Below, in pieces: positions 1 to 9,000 of a DNA stretch of 64,000 bases. Within the stretch, counting starts at the first letter, position 1, and each line of letters begins with the position of its first letter. A program made the position numbers and the translations under genes. The notes under the pieces are model-generated. The model did not search any database. It saw only the letters and a list, made by a program, of their open reading frames with translations, and had not been told where the DNA came from. This DNA is from Candidatus Poribacteria bacterium (GTDB lineage Bacteria; Poribacteria; WGA-4E; GCA-2687025): the NCBI GenBank assembly GCA_028818695.1, contig JAPPNK010000029.1:1-64000 (forward strand). Reading direction: 5' to 3'.

Positions 1-70
1 CTGTTGAACCAATTTAAATCCGATTCTACCATCACCATCGCATGAGCGTACCACCTCATTATGCGTTGAG

Positions 71-99
71 TTGACGCGCGCGCCTCTTTCAAGTACGCT
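71..99 (+). promoter_or_regulatory. Possible sigma-70 promoter for sodC
   Basis: TTGACG (71-76) and TACGCT (94-99) are separated by 17 bases and lie 28 bases before the sodC start. The -35 is good and the -10 is weak, so this is only a candidate. Confidence 0.3.
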
Positions 100-126
100 G
101 CTCAAAAATGAATTGAAAGGACGATC

Positions 127-717
127 ATGATACGTCAAATTGGTCTAGCGGCGTTTGGATGTTTCATCGCGGCGTCGCTTCTGGTTTCGCTTCACGGCTG
201 CGGAGAAGACACGCACGACCATGAACCGCACCCCGAATCCCCCTTCGAAGAGATCGCAAGCGCGGTCGCTGTTATTCATCCGACTGAAGGCAACACGGCG
301 TCAGGCGTTGTAAAATTCATGGCGATAGAGGGCGGCGTCCATGTTACAGCGCAGGTCACAGGTCTCATGCCCAACTCGATGCACGGGTTCCATATCCACC
401 AGTACGGCGACTGCTCCGCCGCGGACGGGACCAGCGCCGGCGGGCATTACGATCCTGAAATGACCGGCCGCCATGGCTTGCCGAACAGCGAGGAGCCAAT
501 ACACGCCGGCGACCTCGGCAACCTGAACGCCGACGAAAACGGCGAAGCGTCATACGACGCAATGATCACGGGAATCAGCATCGGCGGAAGCGCAAACCCG
601 ATTCTGGGGCGAGTAGTCATTGTGCATGCGCTGCCGGACGACGGCGGTCAGCCCACTGGCAATGCGGGCGCGCGCATCGGGTGCGGCGTCATCGGAGTCG
701 CCAACCCAGGCAACTGA
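127..717 (+). CDS. sodC: Cu/Zn superoxide dismutase, lipoprotein
   Basis: The enzyme converts superoxide to oxygen and hydrogen peroxide outside the cytoplasm. The 196-residue protein opens with a hydrophobic signal peptide ending in LHGC, which makes Cys25 a likely lipidated residue; the H at -2 is unusual for a lipobox. A His-rich stretch follows (residues 30-35). The SOD fold is clear. Copper ligands are His89 and His91 in GFHIHQYGDC, with His107 (GGHYDP), His116, His126 and Asp129 (HAGDLGN) and His167 (IVHALPDD) completing the Cu/Zn site. Cys96 and Cys186 (RIGCGVIG) are placed for the conserved disulfide. GAAAGGA lies 6 bases before the ATG. The gene stands alone; a broken NPCBM gene fragment starts right at its stop codon. 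Confidence 0.95.
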   Translation: MIRQIGLAAFGCFIAASLLVSLHGCGEDTHDHEPHPESPFEEIASAVAVIHPTEGNTASGVVKFMAIEGGVHVTAQVTGLMPNSMHGFHIHQYGDCSAADGTSAGGHYDPEMTGRHGLPNSEEPIHAGDLGNLNADENGEASYDAMITGISIGGSANPILGRVVIVHALPDDGGQPTGNAGARIGCGVIGVANPGN

Positions 718-898
718 CGCCGCTTTTAAACCGGCGAACGCCAGCCAGCTGACGATCGTCATGGGCGACGGCGGAGACGGCGTCGGCTGCGACCACTCCT
801 CTATCGGAGACGCGAAACTGCTCACATCTGCCGCTCTCTCGGTCGACCCGAACGGCAAAGCCTCCGCGCTGTGGGGAACGCTCAAATCGATCCGATAA
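716..898 (+). pseudogene. 3' remnant of an NPCBM-domain gene
   Basis: From the last bases of sodC to 898 a different frame encodes about 60 residues with no start codon or signal of its own. The first half, containing LTIVMGDGGDGVGCDHS then GDAKLL, looks like the end of an NPCBM/NEW2 carbohydrate-binding module (family pattern: Leu-rich strand, DGxGxDH, W/GDAKL). The second half, ALSVDPNGK...LWGTLKSIR, resembles the C-terminal tail of the LamG protein at 63559-64000. The upstream part of the domain is absent because sodC occupies that place, so this appears to be the stump of a larger secreted protein. The family call is from pattern recognition only. Confidence 0.55.
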
Positions 899-920
899 AA
901 CGGGTCCGATTCAACTCAAT

Positions 921-960
921 GCGGCGGATTCGCTCAACCTGCGCATCCGCCGCCCTTCTT
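921..960 (+). terminator. Hairpin with pyrimidine-rich tail
   Basis: A perfect 9-bp stem, GCGGCGGAT (921-929) with ATCCGCCGC (945-953), has a 15-base loop and is followed by CCTTCTTCTCT. It lies just after the NPCBM remnant and probably ended that former gene; it may now end sodC transcription. Confidence 0.45.
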
Positions 961-981
961 CTCTCCCATCCTCATTCCTGC

Positions 982-1010
982 TTGCGAATTCAACGCTTTC
1001 GGCGTATGAT
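982..1010 (+). promoter_or_regulatory. Sigma-70 type promoter
   Basis: TTGCGA (982-987), a 17-base spacer and TATGAT (1005-1010) lie 42 bases before the start of the peptide-binding protein gene. Confidence 0.5.
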
Positions 1011-1052
1011 ACGTTAAGTCAGAACGGCAAAGTTATCGATACATTTCATACG

Positions 1053-2924
1053 ATGAAGGGCGCGCTTGTGCGGAAAATTGTTGCAGGGTTGAGCGTTTTA
1101 CTGTTGGCAGGCTGGGCGGCGTTTGCCGGCAGCCAAGAGAAGAGCGAGGTTCGCGTTCACCGCTCGCATGCGATCGCAATGCATGGATCGCCCAAATACC
1201 CGGCCGACTTCACCCATTTTGACTACGTGAATCCAAACGCGCCGATCGGCGGCAGCGTCACGCGAAGCGTGTACGGCTCCTACAAGAGCTTCAACCAGTA
1301 TATTTTGAAAGGCAGACCGCCTGCCGCCGGCATCGGCATGCTGATTGAATCGCTCACCGTCTCATCAGGCGACGAGCCGTTCACCGAATACGGGCTGCTG
1401 GCGGAAACGATTGAATGGCCTGAAGACCGCTCCTGGGTTGCCTACACGCTCCGCCCCGAAGCGCGCTGGCATGACGGCAAGCCTATTACGGTTGAGGATG
1501 TGGTCTGGACGCTGGAGACGCTCAAAACAAAGGGGCATCCGTTCTTTCGATCCTATTATGCCGCGATCGCTTCAGCCGAAAAAACGGGCGAACGCAAGGT
1601 TCTTTTCAAGTTCCAAGGACCGCCGAACCCCGAACTCCCGCTCATCGTCGGGCAGATGCCGATTCTGCCGAAGCATTACTGGGAGGGGCGCAACTTTGAA
1701 GAGCCGATGCTGGAGCCGCCCCTCGGAAGCGGGCCGTATATGGTGAAGCGGTTTGACTTCGGCTCCTCCGTCTCCTACGAGCGCGTCGACAATTACTGGG
1801 GATGGAACGTCCCCGCGCAAGTGGGGCAACACAACTTCGAAGAGATTCAGTATGTGTACTTTAACGAAGACAATGTGATGCGGGAGAGCCTCAAAGCCGG
1901 CAACATCGACTTCTTCTTAGAAAACATCTCGAAGGAGTGGTCGACAGGGTACGACATCCCCGCCGTGAAGGAGGGCAGGCTCATCAAGCGGCTCATTCCG
2001 AACGATCTGCCGCAGGGAATGCAGTCGTATGCGTTCAACACGCGCCGGGAGATCTTCGCGGACGCAAAGACGCGGGAAGCGCTCGCCTACGCCTTCGATT
2101 TTGAATGGACGAACGCGAACCTGTTTTACGGCGCCTACACCCGCACGCGCAGCTATTTTTCCAACACGGAGCTGGCGAGCAGCGGCTTGCCGACCGGCGA
2201 GGAGCTGGAGATCTTGGAGAGCTTGAGAGACAAGATACCGCCGCGCGTCTTCACAGAGACCTACGCGCCGCCTGTCACGGACGGATCGGGCAACCTGCGC
2301 GCCAATCTGCGGACGGCGCTGCGCCTGCTGCGCGAAGCGGGATGGGAGATCGTGGACGGCGTCTTGACGCATCCGGAGAAAGGGCTGGAGATGGAGTTTG
2401 AAATCTTGCTGGTGAGCGCGGGGTTTGAGCGCATCACCGCTGCGTTTATAGCAAATTTGAACAAGCTGGGCGTCAAAGCGACCATGCGGACGGTCGACAC
2501 TGCGCAATACCAGAATCGCCTAAACGAGTTCGACTATGACATGGTGGTCGGCTCTTGGAGGCAGTCTCTGTCGCCGGGAAATGAGCAGCATTCGATGTGG
2601 CATTCGTCGCAGGCGGATGTGCCGGGGTCGCGCAATCTGGTCGGCATACGCAATCCGGCGGTGGACGAGCTGGTGGAGCTGGTGATCACAGCTCCGAATC
2701 GGGAGAGCCTGGTCGCGCGGACGCGCGCCTTAGACCGCGTTCTGTTGTGGAACCACTATGTGATCCCGCAGTGGCATTTCACGGCGTTTCGAGTGTTGTA
2801 TTGGGACAAGTTCGGCATGCCGGAGACGCGCCCGAAATACGCCCTCGGCTTCGAGGCGTGGTGGATTGACGAGGCGAGAGAGACAGCCCTGAAAAACGGA
2901 AAAACCGCGCCGACTGAGCAATAA
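1053..2924 (+). CDS. Extracellular solute-binding protein family 5, YejA-like
   Basis: The product is a 623-residue periplasmic binding protein of the oligopeptide/nickel class (SBP_bac_5), closest in style to YejA of the peptide/microcin C importer. Residues 1-27 form a signal peptide (KxxVRK then a hydrophobic core, AFAGS). Right after it comes HAIAMHGSPKYPADFTHF followed by YVNPNAPIGG, which matches the YejA amino end; RPEARWHDGKPITVEDV is the usual family motif. Length fits the family (about 600). No YejB/E/F permease or ATPase genes lie nearby, so it must either use components encoded elsewhere or act alone. It is followed after 8 bases by an MscS channel gene, probably in one transcript. 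No strong ribosome-binding site precedes the ATG; a good promoter lies at 982-1010. Confidence 0.88.
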   Translation: MKGALVRKIVAGLSVLLLAGWAAFAGSQEKSEVRVHRSHAIAMHGSPKYPADFTHFDYVNPNAPIGGSVTRSVYGSYKSFNQYILKGRPPAAGIGMLIESLTVSSGDEPFTEYGLLAETIEWPEDRSWVAYTLRPEARWHDGKPITVEDVVWTLETLKTKGHPFFRSYYAAIASAEKTGERKVLFKFQGPPNPELPLIVGQMPILPKHYWEGRNFEEPMLEPPLGSGPYMVKRFDFGSSVSYERVDNYWGWNVPAQVGQHNFEEIQYVYFNEDNVMRESLKAGNIDFFLENISKEWSTGYDIPAVKEGRLIKRLIPNDLPQGMQSYAFNTRREIFADAKTREALAYAFDFEWTNANLFYGAYTRTRSYFSNTELASSGLPTGEELEILESLRDKIPPRVFTETYAPPVTDGSGNLRANLRTALRLLREAGWEIVDGVLTHPEKGLEMEFEILLVSAGFERITAAFIANLNKLGVKATMRTVDTAQYQNRLNEFDYDMVVGSWRQSLSPGNEQHSMWHSSQADVPGSRNLVGIRNPAVDELVELVITAPNRESLVARTRALDRVLLWNHYVIPQWHFTAFRVLYWDKFGMPETRPKYALGFEAWWIDEARETALKNGKTAPTEQ

Positions 2925-2932
2925 GAAGCCGC

Positions 2933-4150
2933 ATGGAAAACGTTTGGAATTCGCTGAAAACGCTGCTTCAGTACCAGATACCGCTGGGCGGCGAAAAGGG
3001 CGTCGGCGTACTGAACTTGCTTGGCGCTGTTTTCGTTCTGCTCTTGGCGTATCTGTTGTCCCGTCTGGCGCGGCGGGCGATTCGGCGCGGGCTGGGGCGC
3101 GTTGAGGAGCACCGCCGGTTTCTGATAGTGCGCATGGCGCACTGGGCGATACTGGCGCTGGGCGCGTTGGTCGCGTTCAACGCGCTTGGTTTGAATCTGA
3201 GAAACCTGCTGGTGGTACTCGGCGGGTTGAGCCTCGGCATCGGCCTCGGTTTACAGAACGCCGCTTCAAACCTGGTCGGAGGCGTCATCTTGATTCTGGA
3301 GCGCCCTTTCAAGATCGGCGACCTGGTGGAGGCGGAGCTGCCGAACGGAAGCGTCTTCGGCCGCGTCACGCATATCGGACTGCGGTCGACGGTGATTGCG
3401 GCGCTGGACGCGAAGGAGCTGATCATTCCAAACTCGAAGCTGCTGTCGGAGACGATCCACAACCTGACGCATGCGGATCGGTATTTTCGCGTTCGGATAC
3501 TGGTCGGGACGGCGTACGGCTCCGACGTTCTGCTGGTGAAGCAGACGCTGCTGGAGGCGGCGGCCGAGCATCCGGACGTCGTTCAAGAAAAGCCTGCGAA
3601 CGTGGAAAACAATCAAATCGCTCCGCCGCTCGTGCGGTTCGCGGAGTTTGGGGAGTCGTCTCTTCAGTTTGAGCTGCTTGTCTGGATCGCCGATTCGTTC
3701 AAGCGTTTTGACATTGCGAGCGACCTGCATTTTTCGATACTGGATCGGTTTCGAGAGCGGGGCATTGAGATCCCGTTTCCGCAGCGCGTTGTGCATCTGC
3801 CTTCAACAGACAGAGCTGCGCAAACGATAGAAGAAACGGTCTCGGCCGATTACGGCAACGATATATTTGAAAGGCGGCGCCTCAGACGCGATGAAATTGC
3901 GAGAGAATATGCGAACTCAAACGACTATGATCAAGAGCTTTTTGAAAGGCTGCGCGCCAGGCGGTTACAGCTCGCCGGCGGTAACCCTGCTTTTACCGTG
4001 TTCCATGACACCAGTTTGAGAGAGATGGCGTCTCGATTTCCGATGACGGAGGCGGAGTTTCTTGAGATTTCAGGCGTCGGACCGGCGAGGCTTGAACAAT
4101 ACGGCGAAGCCTTCTTGCAGATCATCCGCGATTATTTACAAGAGAACTAG
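2933..4150 (+). CDS. MscS-type mechanosensitive channel with C-terminal HRDC domain
   Basis: The 405-residue protein starts with a small-conductance mechanosensitive channel. Three membrane segments lie at about 20-45, 62-85 and 93-120. The third carries the Gly/Ala-rich pore helix (LGGLSLGIGLGLQNAASN), followed by the beta domain with ERPFKIGDLVE. The MscS part ends near residue 285 (IPFPQRVVHLP). A charged helix-rich linker follows. Residues about 335-405 then read as an HRDC domain: FHDTSLREMA, a short turn, EFLEISGVGPARLEQYG and a final helix. HRDC is normally found at the end of RecQ helicases and RNase D, where it binds nucleic acid; on a membrane channel it is unexpected. The gene begins 8 bases after the YejA-like gene. 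The channel call is secure; the HRDC call is strong from motif spacing; its function here is unknown. Confidence 0.9.
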   Translation: MENVWNSLKTLLQYQIPLGGEKGVGVLNLLGAVFVLLLAYLLSRLARRAIRRGLGRVEEHRRFLIVRMAHWAILALGALVAFNALGLNLRNLLVVLGGLSLGIGLGLQNAASNLVGGVILILERPFKIGDLVEAELPNGSVFGRVTHIGLRSTVIAALDAKELIIPNSKLLSETIHNLTHADRYFRVRILVGTAYGSDVLLVKQTLLEAAAEHPDVVQEKPANVENNQIAPPLVRFAEFGESSLQFELLVWIADSFKRFDIASDLHFSILDRFRERGIEIPFPQRVVHLPSTDRAAQTIEETVSADYGNDIFERRRLRRDEIAREYANSNDYDQELFERLRARRLQLAGGNPAFTVFHDTSLREMASRFPMTEAEFLEISGVGPARLEQYGEAFLQIIRDYLQEN

Positions 4151-4200
4151 GGCGGGGATAGCGCCTAAGGGCGACGCAGACGGCATCAGCTAGACTCTGG

Positions 4201-4269
4201 ATTCCCGCTTGCGCGGGAATGACGGTTTGAAGGGCGCGGAAACGACAGGATGTGGGCGCGGAAATGACG
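4201..4269. repeat. Palindromic ATTCCCGC element with three short direct repeats
   Basis: ATTCCCGC (4201-4208) pairs with GCGGGAAT (4213-4220) in a compact hairpin just after the MscS gene, where it could end transcription. Three imperfect copies of GCGCGGRAAYGAC follow at 4211-4223, 4234-4246 and 4257-4269, about 23 bases apart. The same 8-base palindrome recurs near 14679 and 17661. Apart from this, the 4151-4428 interval shows no gene. Confidence 0.6.
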
Positions 4270-4428
4270 ATCTGTTAGGCGGAAACGTTGCGCTCAAGCC
4301 TTTCATGCAGTATCGTTACATCGTTACCGCCGGGCGCGGCGCTAAAATCGCATGAGCGCAACGTAAACGGACATGCGCGCGTTCTCTTAACGAGCGGAGA
4401 ATACATCCACTTCAAGCGGGGAACCACC

Positions 4429-6051
4429 ATGAGAAGCGAAGGCAAAATGATCTTTGTAACGGGCGGCGTCATGTCCTCCATCGGAAAAGGCATTGCAACC
4501 GCCTCGCTCGGACGCGCCTTAACCAGCAGAGGATACCGAGTCAACGCGCTCAAAATCGACCCTTACGTCAATGTCGACGCGGGAACCATGAACCCGTTCC
4601 AACACGGCGAGGTGTTCGTCACAAACGACGGAGCCGAAACCGACCTGGACCTCGGCAACTACGAGCGGTTTCTCGGCGTCGACTGCAGGCAGTACTCCAA
4701 CTTCACCAGCGGAGCCGTGTACCAGGCGGTCATCGAAAAAGAACGCGCAGGAGAGTACCTCGGCGAAACGGTACAACTCATCCCCCACATCACCAACGAG
4801 ATCAAGGAGCGCATCTATTACGCCCTCAGCGAGACGTGCTCCGACATTCTGATTGTTGAAATTGGCGGGACCATCGGCGACTTTGAAACGCCCCCCTTCG
4901 TTGAAGCGATACGCGAAATACGCATTGAGCGGGGCGTCGAAAACACGCTCTTCATGCATGTGATTCCGATCGCGCAAGCCTCGCCATGGGGCGAAATGAA
5001 AACGAAACCGACGCAGCACAGCGTCCGCGCCCTGCTCACCCTCGGCATACAGCCCGACGTTCTCATCTGCAGAACCTCGGTCGACCTGCCGAAGGAGATC
5101 CGCCGCAAGATCGCCTCCACATGCGGCGTCCCAGTGGAAGCGGTCATCGAAGCCTCCGACGTCGAGGAGATCGAAGAGGCGCCGCTGCTCTTTGAACGCG
5201 AGGGCGTCGGCGACCTTGTTGTCAAACGCATGCGCCTGCCGAAACAGGAGCAGGTTGAATGCGGCAAATGGGAGGAGATGACGCATCGGCTCAAAAATCC
5301 GAAGCGAACCGTCGAGATCGCTGTCGTCGGAAAATACACCGAGCATGGCGACGCCTACCTGAGCGTCAAAGAGGCGCTCAAGCATGGCGGAATCGCCAAC
5401 GAAGCGCGCGTCCAAATACGTTGGATCGAGTCGGACGAACTGACCGAAGCGGAAAATCTGTCGAGCCGATTTGAAGGCGTCGGCGGAATGCTCGTCCCCG
5501 GCGGATACGGCTACCGCGGCATCGAAGGCATGATCTGCGCCATCCGCTACGCGCGCGAAAACCGCGTTCCGTACCTCGGCTTGTGCCTCGGCATGCAGTG
5601 CATGGTCATTGAGCGGGCGCGGTACGCCGGCCTCGCGGGCGCGAACAGCTCCGAGTTTGACGAAAACGCGCCGCACCCCGTCATCCACCTCATGGATACG
5701 CAGGACCGCGAAGGCGACAAAGGCGGAACGCAGCGGCTGGGGCTGTATCCGTGCGTTCTCAAGCCCGATACGCGGGCGCATGCCGCCTACGGACAGGCGC
5801 GCATCGAAGAGCGGCACCGGCACCGGTACGAGGTCAACAACGCCTATCGCGCGCGGCTTGAAGAGGCAGGGCTTGTGTGGAGCGGTCTCTCGCCGGACGA
5901 ATCGCTTGTTGAGATCGCCGAGGCGTCCGACCACCCCTGGATGGTCGGGTCGCAGTTCCACCCTGAATTCCGTTCGCGCCCTCTCACGCCGCATCCGCTG
6001 TTTGTCAAGTTCATCGAGGCGTCTCTGGAATGGATGACTGTTGCGCCGTGA
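4429..6051 (+). CDS. pyrG: CTP synthase
   Basis: The enzyme makes CTP from UTP, ATP and glutamine-derived ammonia. The chosen ATG at 4429 gives 540 residues, normal for PyrG, and has GCGGGGAA just upstream; the frame is open further upstream but that stretch has no family resemblance. The amidoligase domain begins with the P-loop-like GGVMSSIGKG at residues 12-21 and includes the DPYVNVDAGTMNPFQHGEVF region. The class I glutaminase domain fills the second half, with the catalytic Cys386 in LGLCLGMQC and His511/Glu513 in FHPEF. All key residues are present. The stop overlaps the TTG start of the following giant secreted-protein gene by 11 bases. Confidence 0.98.
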   Translation: MRSEGKMIFVTGGVMSSIGKGIATASLGRALTSRGYRVNALKIDPYVNVDAGTMNPFQHGEVFVTNDGAETDLDLGNYERFLGVDCRQYSNFTSGAVYQAVIEKERAGEYLGETVQLIPHITNEIKERIYYALSETCSDILIVEIGGTIGDFETPPFVEAIREIRIERGVENTLFMHVIPIAQASPWGEMKTKPTQHSVRALLTLGIQPDVLICRTSVDLPKEIRRKIASTCGVPVEAVIEASDVEEIEEAPLLFEREGVGDLVVKRMRLPKQEQVECGKWEEMTHRLKNPKRTVEIAVVGKYTEHGDAYLSVKEALKHGGIANEARVQIRWIESDELTEAENLSSRFEGVGGMLVPGGYGYRGIEGMICAIRYARENRVPYLGLCLGMQCMVIERARYAGLAGANSSEFDENAPHPVIHLMDTQDREGDKGGTQRLGLYPCVLKPDTRAHAAYGQARIEERHRHRYEVNNAYRARLEEAGLVWSGLSPDESLVEIAEASDHPWMVGSQFHPEFRSRPLTPHPLFVKFIEASLEWMTVAP

Positions 6052-9000
6052 CGTTCGTCTTGCGCCTGTAAAAGCCGCCGCGCTTCTTTTATGCGCATTA
6101 TGCGTATGCGCGGAGGCGTCCGCCCCGCCGGACACGCTCCCAGCGGCGGGACCGACAGACGTTCTGCGCAGTCCGGACGCCCTGTTTGAATGGGCGGGAA
6201 TGCCCGACCGGCTCGACCAGCCCGTCGCCGCATACCGCGTTCGCATCGACGGCGGAAAGCCGTTTTTAACCTTCCAAAACCGCATCGCGCTCTACGGAAT
6301 AAAGCCCGGCAGCCATGCCGTTTCGGTCGCGGCGGTCGATGTGAATGCGCGGGAGGACCCGACGCCCGCTGTGTGGAACTTCCGCGCCGAGTACGACGAT
6401 CTTCAAGAGACGGCGCAGCCCGGCGCAACGCCGCAGGAAGCCCAGCTTTTACAAAACGGGATTGCGTCCGCCGTCCCCGCGGACGATTCAGGCGGCTCCG
6501 ACTGGTTCCGCATCGAAACGGGAAGAGCGCGCGCTGTCGTTCATGTCGTCTATCGACAGGAGGACGGGCCGCCGGGGCGCGTCCGCATCTACGCAGGCTC
6601 CGCTCCGTTGGACGAGGAGTTCTGGGTTCCCGCTGTTGAGGGGACGGCAGAAAACAGCGGAGCGCTCGCTTTTGCGTTTGCATCCAGGCGAAGCGGCTGG
6701 CATGTGCGCGTCGAAGGCGCCGCCGCATATCGTCTCACAGCGTCTGTCATGGAGCTGCCCGCCGGGATCTACCGGGCGGACGAGGACAGCGCGCCCGTTC
6801 GGCTGAGCGGACAGGAGTCGTCGGCTCTCATTTTGGGCGATTCGGACGCGGCTGTTCGCGCGGCTCTGGACATTCCTTCGCCCCGCCGTCTGCATATCGG
6901 TTTTTACAGGCTCGGCGCGTCGGGCGGAGCGGCTATGGACGCCTACGCGGGCGGATCCGCCGATCCGTCGCGCCTTGCAGCCCGTCTCTCGGCGGCGCCG
7001 GCGAACCGACAGGCGGAAGCGGCGCAAACGGGCGCGGCGTTCGGAGAATGGTTGCTCCGCGTTCAGCATCCGCCGGAAGAAGCGCCCGCGCCGTATCTGA
7101 TCGCGCTCCGGCTTGAGACGCCGGCAAACGATGAAACGCTTGAGATGGAGCCGAACGGAACGCCCGCCTCAGCCGGCGAGGTTCGAGTCGGCGGGTCGGC
7201 GCGCGGGACGTTCAGCTTCCCTGGCGATGTTGACGTTTACCGCTTCGAAGCGCCGTCGAACGGAATCTTGGCGCTCTCTTTTAAAGGTCCGTTGTCGGCG
7301 CCGGCTTCGCTGCGGCTGATGGACAGGTCGGGGAGCGTTCTGACAGAGTCGACCGGCGGCAACCTGCAGGCAGACCTGGCGCGGGGCGAGTACTGGATCG
7401 CCGCCGAGTCGACCGGCGCGGCGTATGAGCCGTATGCGTTGACCCCGTTTTTTCTATACGAGATGCGCGTTGACGCAGACCGCCCTGCGCGGGAGACGCT
7501 CCCCGCCGGCGCCGTTCTCCGCCCGTATTTGAAATGGCGTTCTGGAGGGCGCGTTTGGGTTGAAATAGACGGCATCGCCATGCCCGCCGTTCCGATGACA
7601 GACGCCGGCGGCGGAGCGTATGAGGCTGCGCTTGCGATACCTGAAGGCGCCGCAGGGAAGAACCTTCGGCTCCAAGCGCGTCTTGAAATGGACGGCGCCG
7701 CAGCCTCTGTCGTCTTCCCAGGGCAATTCTCGGCGGACGGCATACCCCCGCGCCTAGACCGCGTCTGGCACAACGCTTCCAAGCCGCTCAAAGCGGGCGC
7801 CGTCTTGACGCTGCGCGCCGAAGGCGAACCGAACCTCGCCCTAGAGGCGGACCTGACACGGAAAGACGGCTCCCTCATTCGAGGCGGGTTCCTCTTTAAC
7901 CAAAACGAAATGGAACCCGGCGTCTACGAAGCTCTCATAACCGTTCAGCCGCACGATCAAACCGACGAAGGGTATCTTCGCGTCTCCGCCAAAGACGCCG
8001 CGGGAAACGCCGCCGTTTACGCCATCGAACAGCCGCTGCGCATCGACACGGTTCCGCCGCGCATCGACTCGGTTCAGGCGTCGGTCGACGGCGAAACAGT
8101 GCGCGTCGAAGCGCGGGGCGAATCGGGCGCCTTCGGCCTGTTCTCCATCCTTCTTCCCGATGGGCCGTTTCGGACCGGCTTGCCGCTGTTTGAAGAGCCT
8201 GCCGGCAGCGGGGTTTATGTCGGAGAATACGCCGCCGCGCCGGGAGAAGCTGTTGAAAACGCCGCCGCCCGCGCGGTATTGACCGACGCCGCAGGGAACG
8301 CCGCCGAGGCGCAGACGCCCTACGACCTTGCATTCGATGCCGCTTATCCGTTCATTGAACGGTTGACTCATAACGCGCCCGCCCATCCGATGCGCGTCGG
8401 CGACGAGCTGAGTGTCGCGCTGGAAGGCAGCCCAAACGCCGACGCCGCCTTCTCGCTCATAGACGCCGACGGAGAGACATACCGCGGCCCCATTCCAATG
8501 CTGGAGACGGAGCCGGGCGTTTACACAGGGACATACGCGCCGGCGGACGGCGACCTGCTTGAAGACGGGCGCGTCAAGGCGGAGCTGCGCCTCTCCAACG
8601 GCAAGACGGCGGAGCGAACCTCGGAGCGGCCTGCGCGTCTCGACGCGGAGCCTCCGTCCGCCGTTCTGGGCGTTTCGGTTGAAGACGCGCCGGGCGATGA
8701 GGGCGGAGCGCTGCTTCTCAACTGGCAGGCTTCCGCCGGCGCGTCTCGATACCGCATTTATCTGTCGCTGGATCCGATCACAGACATAAGTTTGGCGGAA
8801 GAGGCGGAACGGACGGACAGTCCTCCCGCTCTTGTGTTGACCGAGTCGCCTGGACCGTTTTATGCGGCGGTCGTTGCGGAGGATGATGCGGGCAACCTTT
8901 CCGCGCTGCGTTTTGACGAGGGCGGTTCTGTCGCCGGCCCGGCGTCGCCTTTAGACAACCTGCCTCCGCCGCCCGTTCGCCTTTCCCGCGCCCTTGACCG

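Noticed and set aside
620-715. Upstream part of the frame that contains the NPCBM stump
   Set aside because: This portion is only an out-of-frame reading of sodC; NPCBM likeness starts after the sodC stop.
4519-6285. 588-codon minus-strand open frame opposite pyrG
   Set aside because: It is the mirror of a strongly coding GC-rich gene, has no family likeness, and pyrG is certain.
5844-6728. 294-codon minus-strand open frame
   Set aside because: Arg- and Pro-rich composition typical of an antisense shadow across pyrG and the giant gene.
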